From NCBI GenBank assembly GCA_964490325.1, contig CAZBBX010000003.1:54734-118733 (forward strand): DNA of 64,000 bases, in the 5' to 3' direction. This DNA comes from DAOPJM01 sp964490325. Lineage in GTDB: Bacteria > Bacillota > Clostridia > Christensenellales > CAG-138. Positions 1 through 7,818 of this stretch are shown in pieces. Both the position numbers and the translations under genes were made by a program. The stretch's first letter is position 1, and every line of letters starts with the position of its first letter. Below the pieces are notes generated by a model. It had not been told where the DNA came from and ran no database searches. It saw only the letters and a program-made list of their open reading frames with translations.

Positions 1-415
1 ACAGCTTGATGTCGGGACGGATCAGCTCCTTTGCCGCAGCAAGATCCATCAGACCTTTGCAGTCGGCAGGGATGCGTACGATCTTTGCGCCAAGCTGCAC
101 AAGCGGACGCATGACCGCGTTATGCTCAAGGGAACTGACCAGTACGACATCTCCCTGCTTGATAAAGCCCTTGATGACCTGATTGAGAGCCGCCGTCAGC
201 CCACCCGTGAACAGTACGCGCTTGGGCTCGTCAAAATGAAACAGGCGGCACAGGCTTTCCCGCACGGACAGTACGGTCAGCTCCGCCTCGCTTGCGCTCT
301 GATAGCTCCCGCGGCCGATGTTTGCGCCGACTTCCTTTATGTAATGAAGGGTCGCCTCCGCAACGGAGGGCGCTTTGGGAAAGGAGGTCGCGGCATTATC
401 AAAATAAATCGACAT
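1..415 (-). CDS. Cysteine desulfurase-like class V aminotransferase (N-terminal part)
   Basis: This is the N-terminal 138 residues of a PLP-dependent class V aminotransferase; the gene runs off the left edge. It begins MSIYFDNAATSFPKAP, the classic desulfurase start, and contains the SSLEHNAVMRP segment with the His that stacks on PLP. In this family the enzyme takes sulfur or selenium from cysteine or selenocysteine and passes it on as a persulfide or perselenide. It is divergent from yedE and the two carrier genes, which points to the subfamily found with selenium-dependent molybdenum hydroxylases (the E. faecalis EF2568 type). That subfamily assignment is inferred from context. The PLP lysine and catalytic cysteine lie outside the window. 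Confidence 0.88.
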   Translation of the reverse strand, partial: MSIYFDNAATSFPKAPSVAEATLHYIKEVGANIGRGSYQSASEAELTVLSVRESLCRLFHFDEPKRVLFTGGLTAALNQVIKGFIKQGDVVLVSSLEHNAVMRPLVQLGAKIVRIPADCKGLMDLAAAKELIRPDIKL

Positions 416-431
416 TTTTCGTTATCCTCAC

Positions 432-460
432 TTGCATATAACGCTCGTCTATGGTATTAT
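432..460 (+). promoter_or_regulatory. Sigma-A promoter for yedE operon
   Basis: A -35 box TTGCAT (432-437) and a -10 box TATTAT (455-460) are separated by 17 bases. They lie about 40 bases before the GTG start of yedE, in the gap between the divergent desulfurase and yedE. Confidence 0.6.
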
Positions 461-501
461 AACACAGGGAAGAAAAAAATCATACCCCAAGGAGGACACT
501 C

Positions 502-1575
502 GTGGAAAAGAAAGAAAACTTTTTTACCCGTTACGGTCTGATCCTGATAACGGGCGTCGCAGTCGGCTTAGCCGCACTGGGACTGACGGCGTGGGGAAAC
601 CCCTCGAACATGGGTTTTTGCATTGCCTGCTTCCTTCGTGACATCGCAGGCGCGTTGGGTCTGCACGCTGCCGCAAAGGTACAGTATGTGCGTCCTGAGA
701 TCATCGGTCTGGTGCTGGGCTCCACCATCATCGCCCTCATCCGCAAGGAGTTTCGTCCGCAGGGCGGTTCCTCGCCCTTTACGCGCTTTTTGATCGCCAT
801 CTTCGTCATGATCGGCGCGCTGGTCTTCTTGGGCTGCCCGCTGCGCATGATCATCCGTCTTGGCGGCGGCGACCTGAACGCGTTGGTCGGCCTTGTCGGC
901 TTCATCGTCGGCATCCTCATCGGCGCAGGCGCGCTGCGCATGGGCTTCTCGTTCCGCCGTGCGTACAAGCAAAGCCTTACGGAGGGACTGCTGTTCCCCA
1001 TCGTGATGCTTGTGCTGCTCCTTATCTCTCTTACGACCACCCTGTTCAACGCCAGCGCGGAAGGCCCCGGCTCGCAGCATGCGCCTTGGCTGGCCTCGTT
1101 GGTGATCGCCCTTGCCATCGGCGCTCTTTGCCAGCAGTCAAGACTTTGCATGGTCGGCGGCGTTCGCGATGCGGTCATGTTCAAGGATTTCAAACTCATT
1201 CTGGGCTTTGTCGCCATCCTTATCACGGTCGTGGTCGGCAACCTCATTTTGGGCAAGTTCAAGCTTTCGTTTGAAGGCCAACCCATTGCGCACACCGACG
1301 GTGTTTGGAACTTCTTAGGTATGCTGATGGTCGGCTGGGGCAGCGTATTACTGGGCGGCTGTCCGCTTAGGCAGCTCATCTTGGCGGGTGAGGGCAATTC
1401 CGACTCCGCCGTCGTCATCACTGGCTTCATCGTCGGCGCGGCGCTGTCCCACAATTTCGGGCTGGCTTCGAGCGGCGACGGCATCGGCGCAGGCCCCGTG
1501 GTCATCACGATGATCGTGGGCTTCGTGTTCCTCCTTGCCGTGTCCCTGCTGAACATTTCCAAGAAGGAGGCATAA
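502..1575 (+). CDS. yedE: YedE-family putative selenium transporter
   Basis: An integral membrane protein of 357 residues with about ten hydrophobic segments. It has repeated Cys motifs typical of YeeE/YedE proteins: FCIACFLRD near residue 35, LGCPLRMI near 112 and GGCPLRQL near 288. The duplicated GCPLR motif reflects the internal repeat of the family. YedE proteins are thought to import selenium or sulfur species, and this variant is the one linked to selenium use. The start is GTG at 502, preceded by AAGGAGG at 489-495. The yedF-type carrier follows after one base and then the DUF3343 gene, so the three form an operon. The substrate is inferred from neighbours. Confidence 0.85.
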   Translation: MEKKENFFTRYGLILITGVAVGLAALGLTAWGNPSNMGFCIACFLRDIAGALGLHAAAKVQYVRPEIIGLVLGSTIIALIRKEFRPQGGSSPFTRFLIAIFVMIGALVFLGCPLRMIIRLGGGDLNALVGLVGFIVGILIGAGALRMGFSFRRAYKQSLTEGLLFPIVMLVLLLISLTTTLFNASAEGPGSQHAPWLASLVIALAIGALCQQSRLCMVGGVRDAVMFKDFKLILGFVAILITVVVGNLILGKFKLSFEGQPIAHTDGVWNFLGMLMVGWGSVLLGGCPLRQLILAGEGNSDSAVVITGFIVGAALSHNFGLASSGDGIGAGPVVITMIVGFVFLLAVSLLNISKKEA

Positions 1576-1576
1576 C

Positions 1577-1783
1577 ATGATCGATGCAAGAGGTTTGTCC
1601 TGCCCGCAGCCCGTGCTGCTTGTACAGCGCGCCGTCAAGAAGGACGCGCCTGCGCTTGTCGAGGTAGTAGTAGACAACGAAACGGCGGTGCAGAATATTC
1701 GCCGTTTTGCAAAGGCGGTCGGTTACAGCTTTGAAGTCGCAGAGGATGCAGGCGAATACAAGCTGAAACTGATGAAGGCATGA
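1577..1783 (+). CDS. yedF: TusA/YedF-type sulfur or selenium carrier
   Basis: A 68-residue protein of the SirA/TusA/YedF fold. It begins MIDARGLSCPQPVLLVQRA, with the conserved CPxP motif whose Cys carries persulfide or perselenide. AAGGAGG lies just before the ATG. It sits one base after yedE and overlaps the next gene by ATGA, so it is translationally coupled. In selenium-using Clostridia this carrier is thought to move selenium from the transporter or desulfurase toward selenophosphate synthetase. The selenium role comes from context; the fold assignment is firm. Confidence 0.85.
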   Translation: MIDARGLSCPQPVLLVQRAVKKDAPALVEVVVDNETAVQNIRRFAKAVGYSFEVAEDAGEYKLKLMKA

Positions 1784-2019
1784 ATTCCTACATAGCCACC
1801 TTTTATACGCATTTGTCCGCTATGCGCAGCCATCAAAAGCTGCGCACGGCGGGTCTTACGGCAAAACTCATGCCGGTGCCGCGTGCGCTCAGCGCAAGCT
1901 GCGGCACCTGCGTGAGCTACCTTGCCGACGAGCCGCACGAGGAACTCTTGGACAGCGACGCAGAGCAGCTTGCCCTGCGCACGGAGGACGGATTCCGCAT
2001 ACTGAAGCATTTTTCATAG
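1780..2019 (+). CDS. DUF3343 putative Se/S carrier-like protein
   Basis: A 79-residue protein with the DUF3343 pattern: an N-terminal beta strand with an aromatic and histidine, MRSHQKLRTAG, and a C-terminal SCGTC motif near residue 41. The Cys pair could hold sulfur or selenium. Its start overlaps the yedF stop by four bases. DUF3343 genes are repeatedly found beside yedE, yedF and selenium hydroxylase genes, but their biochemical role is not established. No clear terminator follows. Confidence 0.75.
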   Translation: MNSYIATFYTHLSAMRSHQKLRTAGLTAKLMPVPRALSASCGTCVSYLADEPHEELLDSDAEQLALRTEDGFRILKHFS

Positions 2020-2055
2020 GATCTCGCCGAAATTTTCATATCGCAGCCGTTTTGC

Positions 2056-2084
2056 TTGACAAAAAGCCCTTGGATGTAGATAAT
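2056..2084 (+). promoter_or_regulatory. Sigma-A promoter for glyQS
   Basis: A perfect TTGACA (2056-2061), a 17-base spacer and GATAAT (2079-2084). The leader to the ATG at 2114 is only about 23 bases, too short for a T-box. Confidence 0.75.
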
Positions 2085-2113
2085 AGGGAAGGAAAAAATA
2101 GGAGGCGAACGGC

Positions 2114-3505
2114 ATGGCATTCGACTATACGATGGACAAGATCGTGTCCCTGTGCAAGAATAGGGGCTTTATCTTTGCAGGCAGCGAGATCTACGGCGGC
2201 CTGTCCAACACTTGGGATTACGGCCCCTTGGGCGTAGAATTCAAGAACAACGTAAAAAAGGCATGGTGGCGCAAGTTCGTGCAGGAAAGTCCCTACAACG
2301 TGGGCATGGACGCAGCCATCCTGATGAACCCGCAAACTTGGGTGGCTTCGGGTCATGTGGGCGGTTTTTCCGACCCGCTGATGGACTGCAAGGCGTGCAA
2401 GGCGCGTTTCCGTGCGGACAAGCTCATCGAGGACTATGCCGCGGCCAACGGCTTGGATGACGTCCATCCCGATGGCTGGACGAACGAGCAGATGGAGCAG
2501 TACATCGCCGACAAGGGCATAGCCTGCCCCGAGTGCGGCGCAAAGAGCTTCACCTCCATTCGCAAGTTCAACCTTATGTTCAAGACCTTTCAGGGCGTGA
2601 CGGAGGATACCGCATCCCAGCTTTATCTCAGACCCGAGACGGCACAGGGCATCTTTGTCAACTTCCGCAATGTGCAGCGCACAACGCGCCGCAAGCTCCC
2701 GTTTGGCATCTGCCAGATCGGCAAGAGCTTCCGCAACGAGATCACCCCGGGCAACTTCACCTTCCGTACCCGCGAGTTCGAGCAAATGGAATGCGAATTT
2801 TTCTGTGCGCCTGGCACGGATCTCGATTGGTATCACTACTGGAAGGACTATGCCGAAAACTTCCTGCTCTCCTTGGGCATGAAGCGCGACAGTCTGCGCC
2901 TGCGGGAGCATGAGAAGGCGGAACTTTCCCACTACAGCAAGGGCACTACGGACGTTGAGTTCCTGTTCCCCTTCGGCTGGGGCGAGCTGTGGGGCATCGC
3001 CGATCGCACCGATTTCGACCTGAAGGCACACGCGGCCTGCTCAGGCGAGAACTTCGAGTATCAGGATCCCTTCACGGGTGAGAAGTACGTTCCGTACTGC
3101 ATCGAGCCCTCCTTGGGCGCGGATCGCGTCACGCTGGCCTTCCTTTGCAGCGCTTACGACGAGGAGACGCTGGAGGGCAACGATGTGCGCACGGTGCTGC
3201 ATCTGCATCCCGCGCTTGCGCCGTATAAGGCTGCCGTGCTGCCTCTGTCCAAAAAGCTGTCCGAAAAGGCGACCGCCGTATACACCGAGCTTGCAAAGCA
3301 TTTCATGGTGGACTACGACGAAACAGGCTCCATCGGCAAACGGTATCGCCGTGAGGACGAGATCGGAACGCCGCTGTGCATAACGGTCGATTTTGAAACG
3401 GCGGAGGACGAAACGGTCACCGTTCGTGACCGCGACACGATGCAGCAGATCCGCCTGCCGATAAGCGAATTGCCCGCCTACATCGCGGAACGCATCGAGT
3501 TTTAG
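2114..3505 (+). CDS. glyQS: Glycyl-tRNA synthetase, single-chain class II type
   Basis: A class II aminoacyl-tRNA synthetase of 463 residues that charges tRNA-Gly. It is the single-chain alpha2 type found in Gram-positive bacteria and eukaryotes, not the alpha2beta2 type. Visible marks are KNRGFIFAGSEIYGG at the N terminus, the motif 2 region FRNEITPGNFTFRTREFEQ, the motif 3 region SLGADRVTLAF and a C-terminal anticodon-binding domain. Cys pairs KACKA and CPECGAK suggest a zinc site in the insertion. AGGAGGCG precedes the ATG. It has its own promoter and an intrinsic terminator. Confidence 0.96.
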   Translation: MAFDYTMDKIVSLCKNRGFIFAGSEIYGGLSNTWDYGPLGVEFKNNVKKAWWRKFVQESPYNVGMDAAILMNPQTWVASGHVGGFSDPLMDCKACKARFRADKLIEDYAAANGLDDVHPDGWTNEQMEQYIADKGIACPECGAKSFTSIRKFNLMFKTFQGVTEDTASQLYLRPETAQGIFVNFRNVQRTTRRKLPFGICQIGKSFRNEITPGNFTFRTREFEQMECEFFCAPGTDLDWYHYWKDYAENFLLSLGMKRDSLRLREHEKAELSHYSKGTTDVEFLFPFGWGELWGIADRTDFDLKAHAACSGENFEYQDPFTGEKYVPYCIEPSLGADRVTLAFLCSAYDEETLEGNDVRTVLHLHPALAPYKAAVLPLSKKLSEKATAVYTELAKHFMVDYDETGSIGKRYRREDEIGTPLCITVDFETAEDETVTVRDRDTMQQIRLPISELPAYIAERIEF

Positions 3506-3512
3506 TTTCAGC

Positions 3513-3543
3513 GGGGCAGGGCGTTCGACCCTGTCCCTTTTTT
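3513..3543 (+). terminator. Intrinsic terminator after glyQS
   Basis: GGGGCAGGG (3513-3521) pairs with CCCTGTCCC (3529-3537) over a 7-base loop and is followed by six T. Confidence 0.85.
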
Positions 3544-3580
3544 CGTTTATTAGAAGAGACATCCAAGGGAAGGAGCCGTT

Positions 3581-5785
3581 ATGGAGTTTACAGGCATTGT
3601 GCAGTCCATCATCTATCGCAACCCCGACAACGGCTATACCGTGCTGAACGTGCAGAGCGACAAGGGCGAGCAGCTAACGGCCGTGGGCGCGCTGATGCTG
3701 GTGGGCGAGGGGGAGCAGGTCCTGCTCAAGGGCGATATCAAGTCGCACCCGCGCTTTGGCCGCCAGCTTGCCGTAACGAGCTATGAGCGCATCGCGCCCC
3801 GCACAGCCTCCGCTGTGATCGCGTACTTGGGCAGCGGCGTTGTCAAGGGCGTAGGACCTGCCTTAGCTAAGACCATTGTCGATCAATTCGGCTTGGACAC
3901 CCTTCGCATCATGGAGGAGGAACCTGACAGGCTTTGCGAGGTGCGCGGCATCGGTCACAAAAAAAGCGCCATGATCAGCGAATCCTTTTGCGAGAACTAT
4001 AAGATGCGTGAGATCCTTATGGCCTTGGAGCCCTACGGTGTGACGGTCAATCAGGCATATCGGCTGTACAAGACCTATGGCGACCTCTGCCTTGCCAAAG
4101 TGCAGGAAAACCCCTACAGGATGATCGAGGACGTGGAGGGCATAGGTTTTTTGACGGCGGACAAGATCGCGCAGAACGTGGCGGGTTTCGAGTTTGATTC
4201 ACGCTCTCGCTTGGAAGCGGGACTGCGGTTTGCGCTCACGGACGCCATGCAGGAGTACGGACACACCTATCTGCCGCGGGAAAAGCTGCTCATTAAGGCA
4301 CAGGGACTGTTGGGCGTCGGCGAGGAAGCCTTGCAGGAAGCGATCGACAACATGGCGGACGATGGCCGCCTGCTCATCCAGTATCCCGACGGGGATACGG
4401 ACTGTGTATTTTTGCCCTATCTTGCGCGTATGGAGGACTCCATTGCCGCGCACCTGTTTGCGCTGCGGGAGGCGCCGTCCACGCAGGAGCTTTGGGATCT
4501 TGGCAAGTATGAAGCGGAGCTTGGCCTTACGCTGTCCGACGAGCAGCGCAGCGCCGTGAAGGCAGCCTTGAACGCGGGGCTCATCGTCATCACAGGCGGC
4601 CCCGGCACGGGCAAGACGACCATCATTCGCGTCATTGTGCGTGCCTTGTTCGAGCGGCAGCTCTCCGTGGGACTGGCGGCGCCTACGGGCAGAGCCGCCA
4701 AGCGCATGACGGAGGCAACCGGCTTCGACGCCGCCACCATCCATCGCCTGCTGGAGTATAACCCCTCGGAGGGCTTTGTCCGCAATCGCGATAAGCAGCT
4801 GGACTTTGACGCCATCGTTATCGACGAGATGTCCATGGTGGATGCCCCGCTGATGTACGCGCTTTTACAGGCCGTCCCGCAGGGCACGCGCCTGATCCTT
4901 GTGGGTGACCGCGATCAGCTTCCCCCCGTGGGCTGCGGCGACGTCTTGAAGGACGTCATTGAAAGCGGCGCGGTACAGGTCATACGCTTGACAGAGATCT
5001 TCAGACAGGCACAGCAGAGCGCCATCGTCATGAACGCGCATCGCATCAACAACGGGCAGATGCCCGACCTGTCGCCCACGCACAATGACTTCGTGTTCGA
5101 GGAGCTGCTTTCCCCCGATGCGGTGTTGAACCGCATCCTTAGCCTGTTTGCACGGGAGAAGTCCGCGCTTGGCAGCAGCGAGCCACTGATGGACGTGCAG
5201 GTCTTGACGCCCATGAAAAAGGGTACGCTCGGCGTATACAATCTCAATATGAATCTACAGGCCACGCTCAATCCTCCAAGCCCGCTGAAGGAGGAGCACA
5301 GCTTTGGCAGCACCACTTTCCGCGAAGGCGACAAGATCATGCAGATCAAGAACGATTATAAGGTGGAGTGGACAAAGCAGCAGCAGGATGGCACGCTGCA
5401 GGACGGCACGGGAGCGTTCAACGGCGATCTTGGAACGCTGTATCGCGTCAACGAACGGGAGCGCACGCTCACGGTGCTCTTTGACGACAACCGCATGGCA
5501 AACTATGATTTTGCGCAGGCAGATGAGCTGGATCTGGCGTACTGCATTTCCATCCATAAGAGTCAGGGAAGCGAGTTTCGGACGGTGCTTCTGCCGCTGG
5601 CAGGCGGACCGCCGATGCTCTTGACACGAAACCTGCTGTATACCGCCGTCACGCGGGCAAGGGAGCTGGTGTTTTGTGTCGGCAGGCGGGAAACAATCGC
5701 GCAAATGGTGCGCACCTGCATGACGCGCCGCCGCTATACCTCGCTTGCACAGCGCCTTAAGGCACGGCTCACGGAAACCGAATAG
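3581..5785 (+). CDS. recD2: RecD2-family ATP-dependent DNA helicase
   Basis: A 734-residue superfamily 1B helicase of the RecD2/YrrC family. An OB-like domain (residues 1-90) and helix-hairpin-helix segments (about 90-200) precede the motor. Walker A GGPGTGKTT lies near residue 340, Walker B IDEMSMVD near 415, motif III GDRDQLPPVG near 445 and the C-terminal SIHKSQGSEF near 660. RecD2 proteins act outside RecBCD, in replication-fork repair and recombination. The length matches the family. The ATG has GGAAGGAG in front, and no other gene shares its transcript clearly. Confidence 0.94.
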   Translation: MEFTGIVQSIIYRNPDNGYTVLNVQSDKGEQLTAVGALMLVGEGEQVLLKGDIKSHPRFGRQLAVTSYERIAPRTASAVIAYLGSGVVKGVGPALAKTIVDQFGLDTLRIMEEEPDRLCEVRGIGHKKSAMISESFCENYKMREILMALEPYGVTVNQAYRLYKTYGDLCLAKVQENPYRMIEDVEGIGFLTADKIAQNVAGFEFDSRSRLEAGLRFALTDAMQEYGHTYLPREKLLIKAQGLLGVGEEALQEAIDNMADDGRLLIQYPDGDTDCVFLPYLARMEDSIAAHLFALREAPSTQELWDLGKYEAELGLTLSDEQRSAVKAALNAGLIVITGGPGTGKTTIIRVIVRALFERQLSVGLAAPTGRAAKRMTEATGFDAATIHRLLEYNPSEGFVRNRDKQLDFDAIVIDEMSMVDAPLMYALLQAVPQGTRLILVGDRDQLPPVGCGDVLKDVIESGAVQVIRLTEIFRQAQQSAIVMNAHRINNGQMPDLSPTHNDFVFEELLSPDAVLNRILSLFAREKSALGSSEPLMDVQVLTPMKKGTLGVYNLNMNLQATLNPPSPLKEEHSFGSTTFREGDKIMQIKNDYKVEWTKQQQDGTLQDGTGAFNGDLGTLYRVNERERTLTVLFDDNRMANYDFAQADELDLAYCISIHKSQGSEFRTVLLPLAGGPPMLLTRNLLYTAVTRARELVFCVGRRETIAQMVRTCMTRRRYTSLAQRLKARLTETE

Positions 5786-5788
5786 GTC

Positions 5789-5817
5789 TTGAATCCAACG
5801 CATATACATGGTATACT
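5789..5817 (+). promoter_or_regulatory. Sigma-A promoter for hydantoinase operon
   Basis: TTGAAT (5789-5794), a 17-base spacer and TATACT (5812-5817), about 30 bases before the ATG at 5849. Confidence 0.7.
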
Positions 5818-5848
5818 ATCGTATATACGCAACATATGAGGTGATCGA

Positions 5849-7219
5849 ATGAAAACGTTGCTACAGAACGGCACTTTGGTGCGCGGCGACGGCTGCCGCA
5901 GGGCGGACCTATTGATCGAGGACGGGAAGATCGCCGCCATCGGCGAAAACTTGCCCACAAGCGGCGCCAAGATCGTTGATGCGACGGACTGCTGCGTGTT
6001 CGCAGGCTTTATCGATACGCACACCCACTTCGATCTGGATCTGGGCGTGACCGTCACGGCAGATAATTTTATCACGGGCAGCCGCGCTGCGGTGGTGGGC
6101 GGCACGACCTGCGTGCTGGACTTTGCCACGCAGGATCGCGGTATGACCATGCAGGATGCGCTTGACCTTTGGCGCAAAAAAGCGCAGGGCAGCAGCTGCC
6201 ATTACGGCTTCCATTTGGCGGTCTCCGAGTGGAACGAAGCGCGCTGCGCGGAGATCCCCCGCATGATCGAGCAAGGCGTGACCTCTTTTAAGATGTACAT
6301 GGTCTACGATACTATGCGCGTGGACGATGGACGCATCTATGATGCGCTGCAGGCGGCCGCCAAGGAGGACTGTCTCATCGGCGTACACTGCGAAAACTAT
6401 GACGTCCTGCAGGCGCGCATCCGCGAGCTTAAGGCAGCGGGGCATTTAGCGCCCAAGTATCATCCCATCTCGCGCCCCAACGCGGTCGAGGCGGAGGGCG
6501 TTGCGCGGCTGATGCGCATAGCGGAGCTGGCAAAGGCGCCCGCTTGGGTCGTGCATCTTTCCACTGCGGAGGGCTTGGAGGAGGCAAAGCGCGCACGAGC
6601 GCGTGGGCAGGAGGTCTACTTGGAGACCTGCCCGCAGTACTTCACCCTTACGGACGCAGCCTACAACGCCCCTGACGGAGAAAAATTCATCATGTCGCCG
6701 CCCTTGCGCAAGGAGGCGGACGTCCTTGCCATCAGGAAAGCCATGACATTGGGCGATATCGACTTTACGGGGACGGATCACTGCTCCTTTACCATGGCGC
6801 AAAAGGCGCTTGGCGGCGGCGATTTTTCCCGCGTGCCCAACGGCGGCGCGGGTGTGCAAAACAGAGCGGCGCTCCTGTATACCTACGGCGTTCTCGGCGG
6901 CTTTATCAGCTTGGAGCAGATGGCGCGTCTTCTCAGCGAGAACGCGGCGCATATCTTCGGATTAGTGCCCGAGAAGGGCGTGCTTGCGGTCGGCGCGGAT
7001 GCGGATGTAGTCGTGTTCGATCCCAACGTTTCCTACACCATCAGCTATCGGAGCAATCTGCATAACTGCGACAACTCCCCGTACGAGGGCATGGCGGTGC
7101 GCGGCGCTTGCCGCAGCGTGTTCTTAGACGGAATCGAGGTCGTCAAAAACGGCAAGTGCATAGCAGAGGGGAAGGGACGCTTTGTGCATCGTCACCGCAG
7201 TGAGCGGCCGCGCAAATGA
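5849..7219 (+). CDS. Dihydropyrimidinase / D-hydantoinase
   Basis: A cyclic amidohydrolase of 456 residues. Metal ligands are visible: HTHFDLD near residue 58, the lysine expected to be carboxylated in SFKMYMVYD near 149, VHCEN near 182, VHLST near 238 and TGTDH near 312. Family members hydrolyse dihydropyrimidine or hydantoin rings. The neighbouring molybdopterin nucleotidyltransferase and guanine deaminase suggest a part in purine or hydantoin breakdown; the true substrate cannot be read from sequence. The gene has its own promoter and overlaps the next gene by four bases (ATGA), indicating translational coupling. Confidence 0.9.
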   Translation: MKTLLQNGTLVRGDGCRRADLLIEDGKIAAIGENLPTSGAKIVDATDCCVFAGFIDTHTHFDLDLGVTVTADNFITGSRAAVVGGTTCVLDFATQDRGMTMQDALDLWRKKAQGSSCHYGFHLAVSEWNEARCAEIPRMIEQGVTSFKMYMVYDTMRVDDGRIYDALQAAAKEDCLIGVHCENYDVLQARIRELKAAGHLAPKYHPISRPNAVEAEGVARLMRIAELAKAPAWVVHLSTAEGLEEAKRARARGQEVYLETCPQYFTLTDAAYNAPDGEKFIMSPPLRKEADVLAIRKAMTLGDIDFTGTDHCSFTMAQKALGGGDFSRVPNGGAGVQNRAALLYTYGVLGGFISLEQMARLLSENAAHIFGLVPEKGVLAVGADADVVVFDPNVSYTISYRSNLHNCDNSPYEGMAVRGACRSVFLDGIEVVKNGKCIAEGKGRFVHRHRSERPRK

Positions 7220-7797
7220 AGCTTTGCTGCGTGTTGACGGCGGCGGGGCTGTCCCGCCGTTACGGCTCTGACAAGTTGGCGGCGCAGGTGGACGGCAAGC
7301 CGATGATCGAGCCGATCCTGCGCATCTTGGGCGAACTTCCCTTTGAAAAGCGCTTCTTGGTGACGCAGCGCAGCAAGCTGCCTTTGATCGACTTGGGCGT
7401 TAGATACGGCTTTATGCCCGTTTACAACGATGCGCCCGAGGAAGGCTTATCTTTAAGCGTTCGATTGGGGACGGAGCGGGCCGTTCATGCAAAAGCTGAC
7501 GGGATCCTCTTCGCAGTCGGCGATCAACCGCACCTTAGGCGGGAAAGCGTGGAAGCGCTCATCGACTGCTTTGATCGCGAACCCGATCGCATCGTTGCGC
7601 TTGCCGCAAACGGAAAGCGGGGAAATCCCGTGATCTTTCCCAAGACGACCTTTGCAGACTTGCTTTCGATCACGGGTGATGTGGGAGGTTCTGCGGTGAT
7701 ACGCAAGCATTCGGACTTGCTGCAATTATGCGATGCGGCACGACCCGAAGAGCTTATGGATATTGATCGTCCCGCCGAAGGGGATCGGCGGAACTGA
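7216..7797 (+). CDS. MocA-like molybdenum cofactor nucleotidyltransferase
   Basis: A 193-residue NTP-transferase of the MobA/MocA/YgfJ kind. The nucleotide-binding signature LTAAGLSRRYGSDKL is at residues 7-21, and FAVGDQPHL near residue 98 provides the metal-binding Asp. GNPVIFP near 137 is also typical. MocA adds CMP to molybdopterin for xanthine dehydrogenase-type enzymes. It is translationally coupled to the hydantoinase and followed 22 bases later by guanine deaminase, so it probably matures a molybdenum hydroxylase in purine use. The choice of CTP or GTP is inferred. Confidence 0.8.
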   Translation: MKLCCVLTAAGLSRRYGSDKLAAQVDGKPMIEPILRILGELPFEKRFLVTQRSKLPLIDLGVRYGFMPVYNDAPEEGLSLSVRLGTERAVHAKADGILFAVGDQPHLRRESVEALIDCFDREPDRIVALAANGKRGNPVIFPKTTFADLLSITGDVGGSAVIRKHSDLLQLCDAARPEELMDIDRPAEGDRRN

Positions 7798-7818
7798 CGG
7801 AAAAGAGGAAGAAACGAG

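Noticed and set aside
2085..2113. T-box leader for glyQS
   Set aside because: The promoter is only about 30 bases from the start codon; there is no room for specifier and antiterminator stems. trpS has none either.
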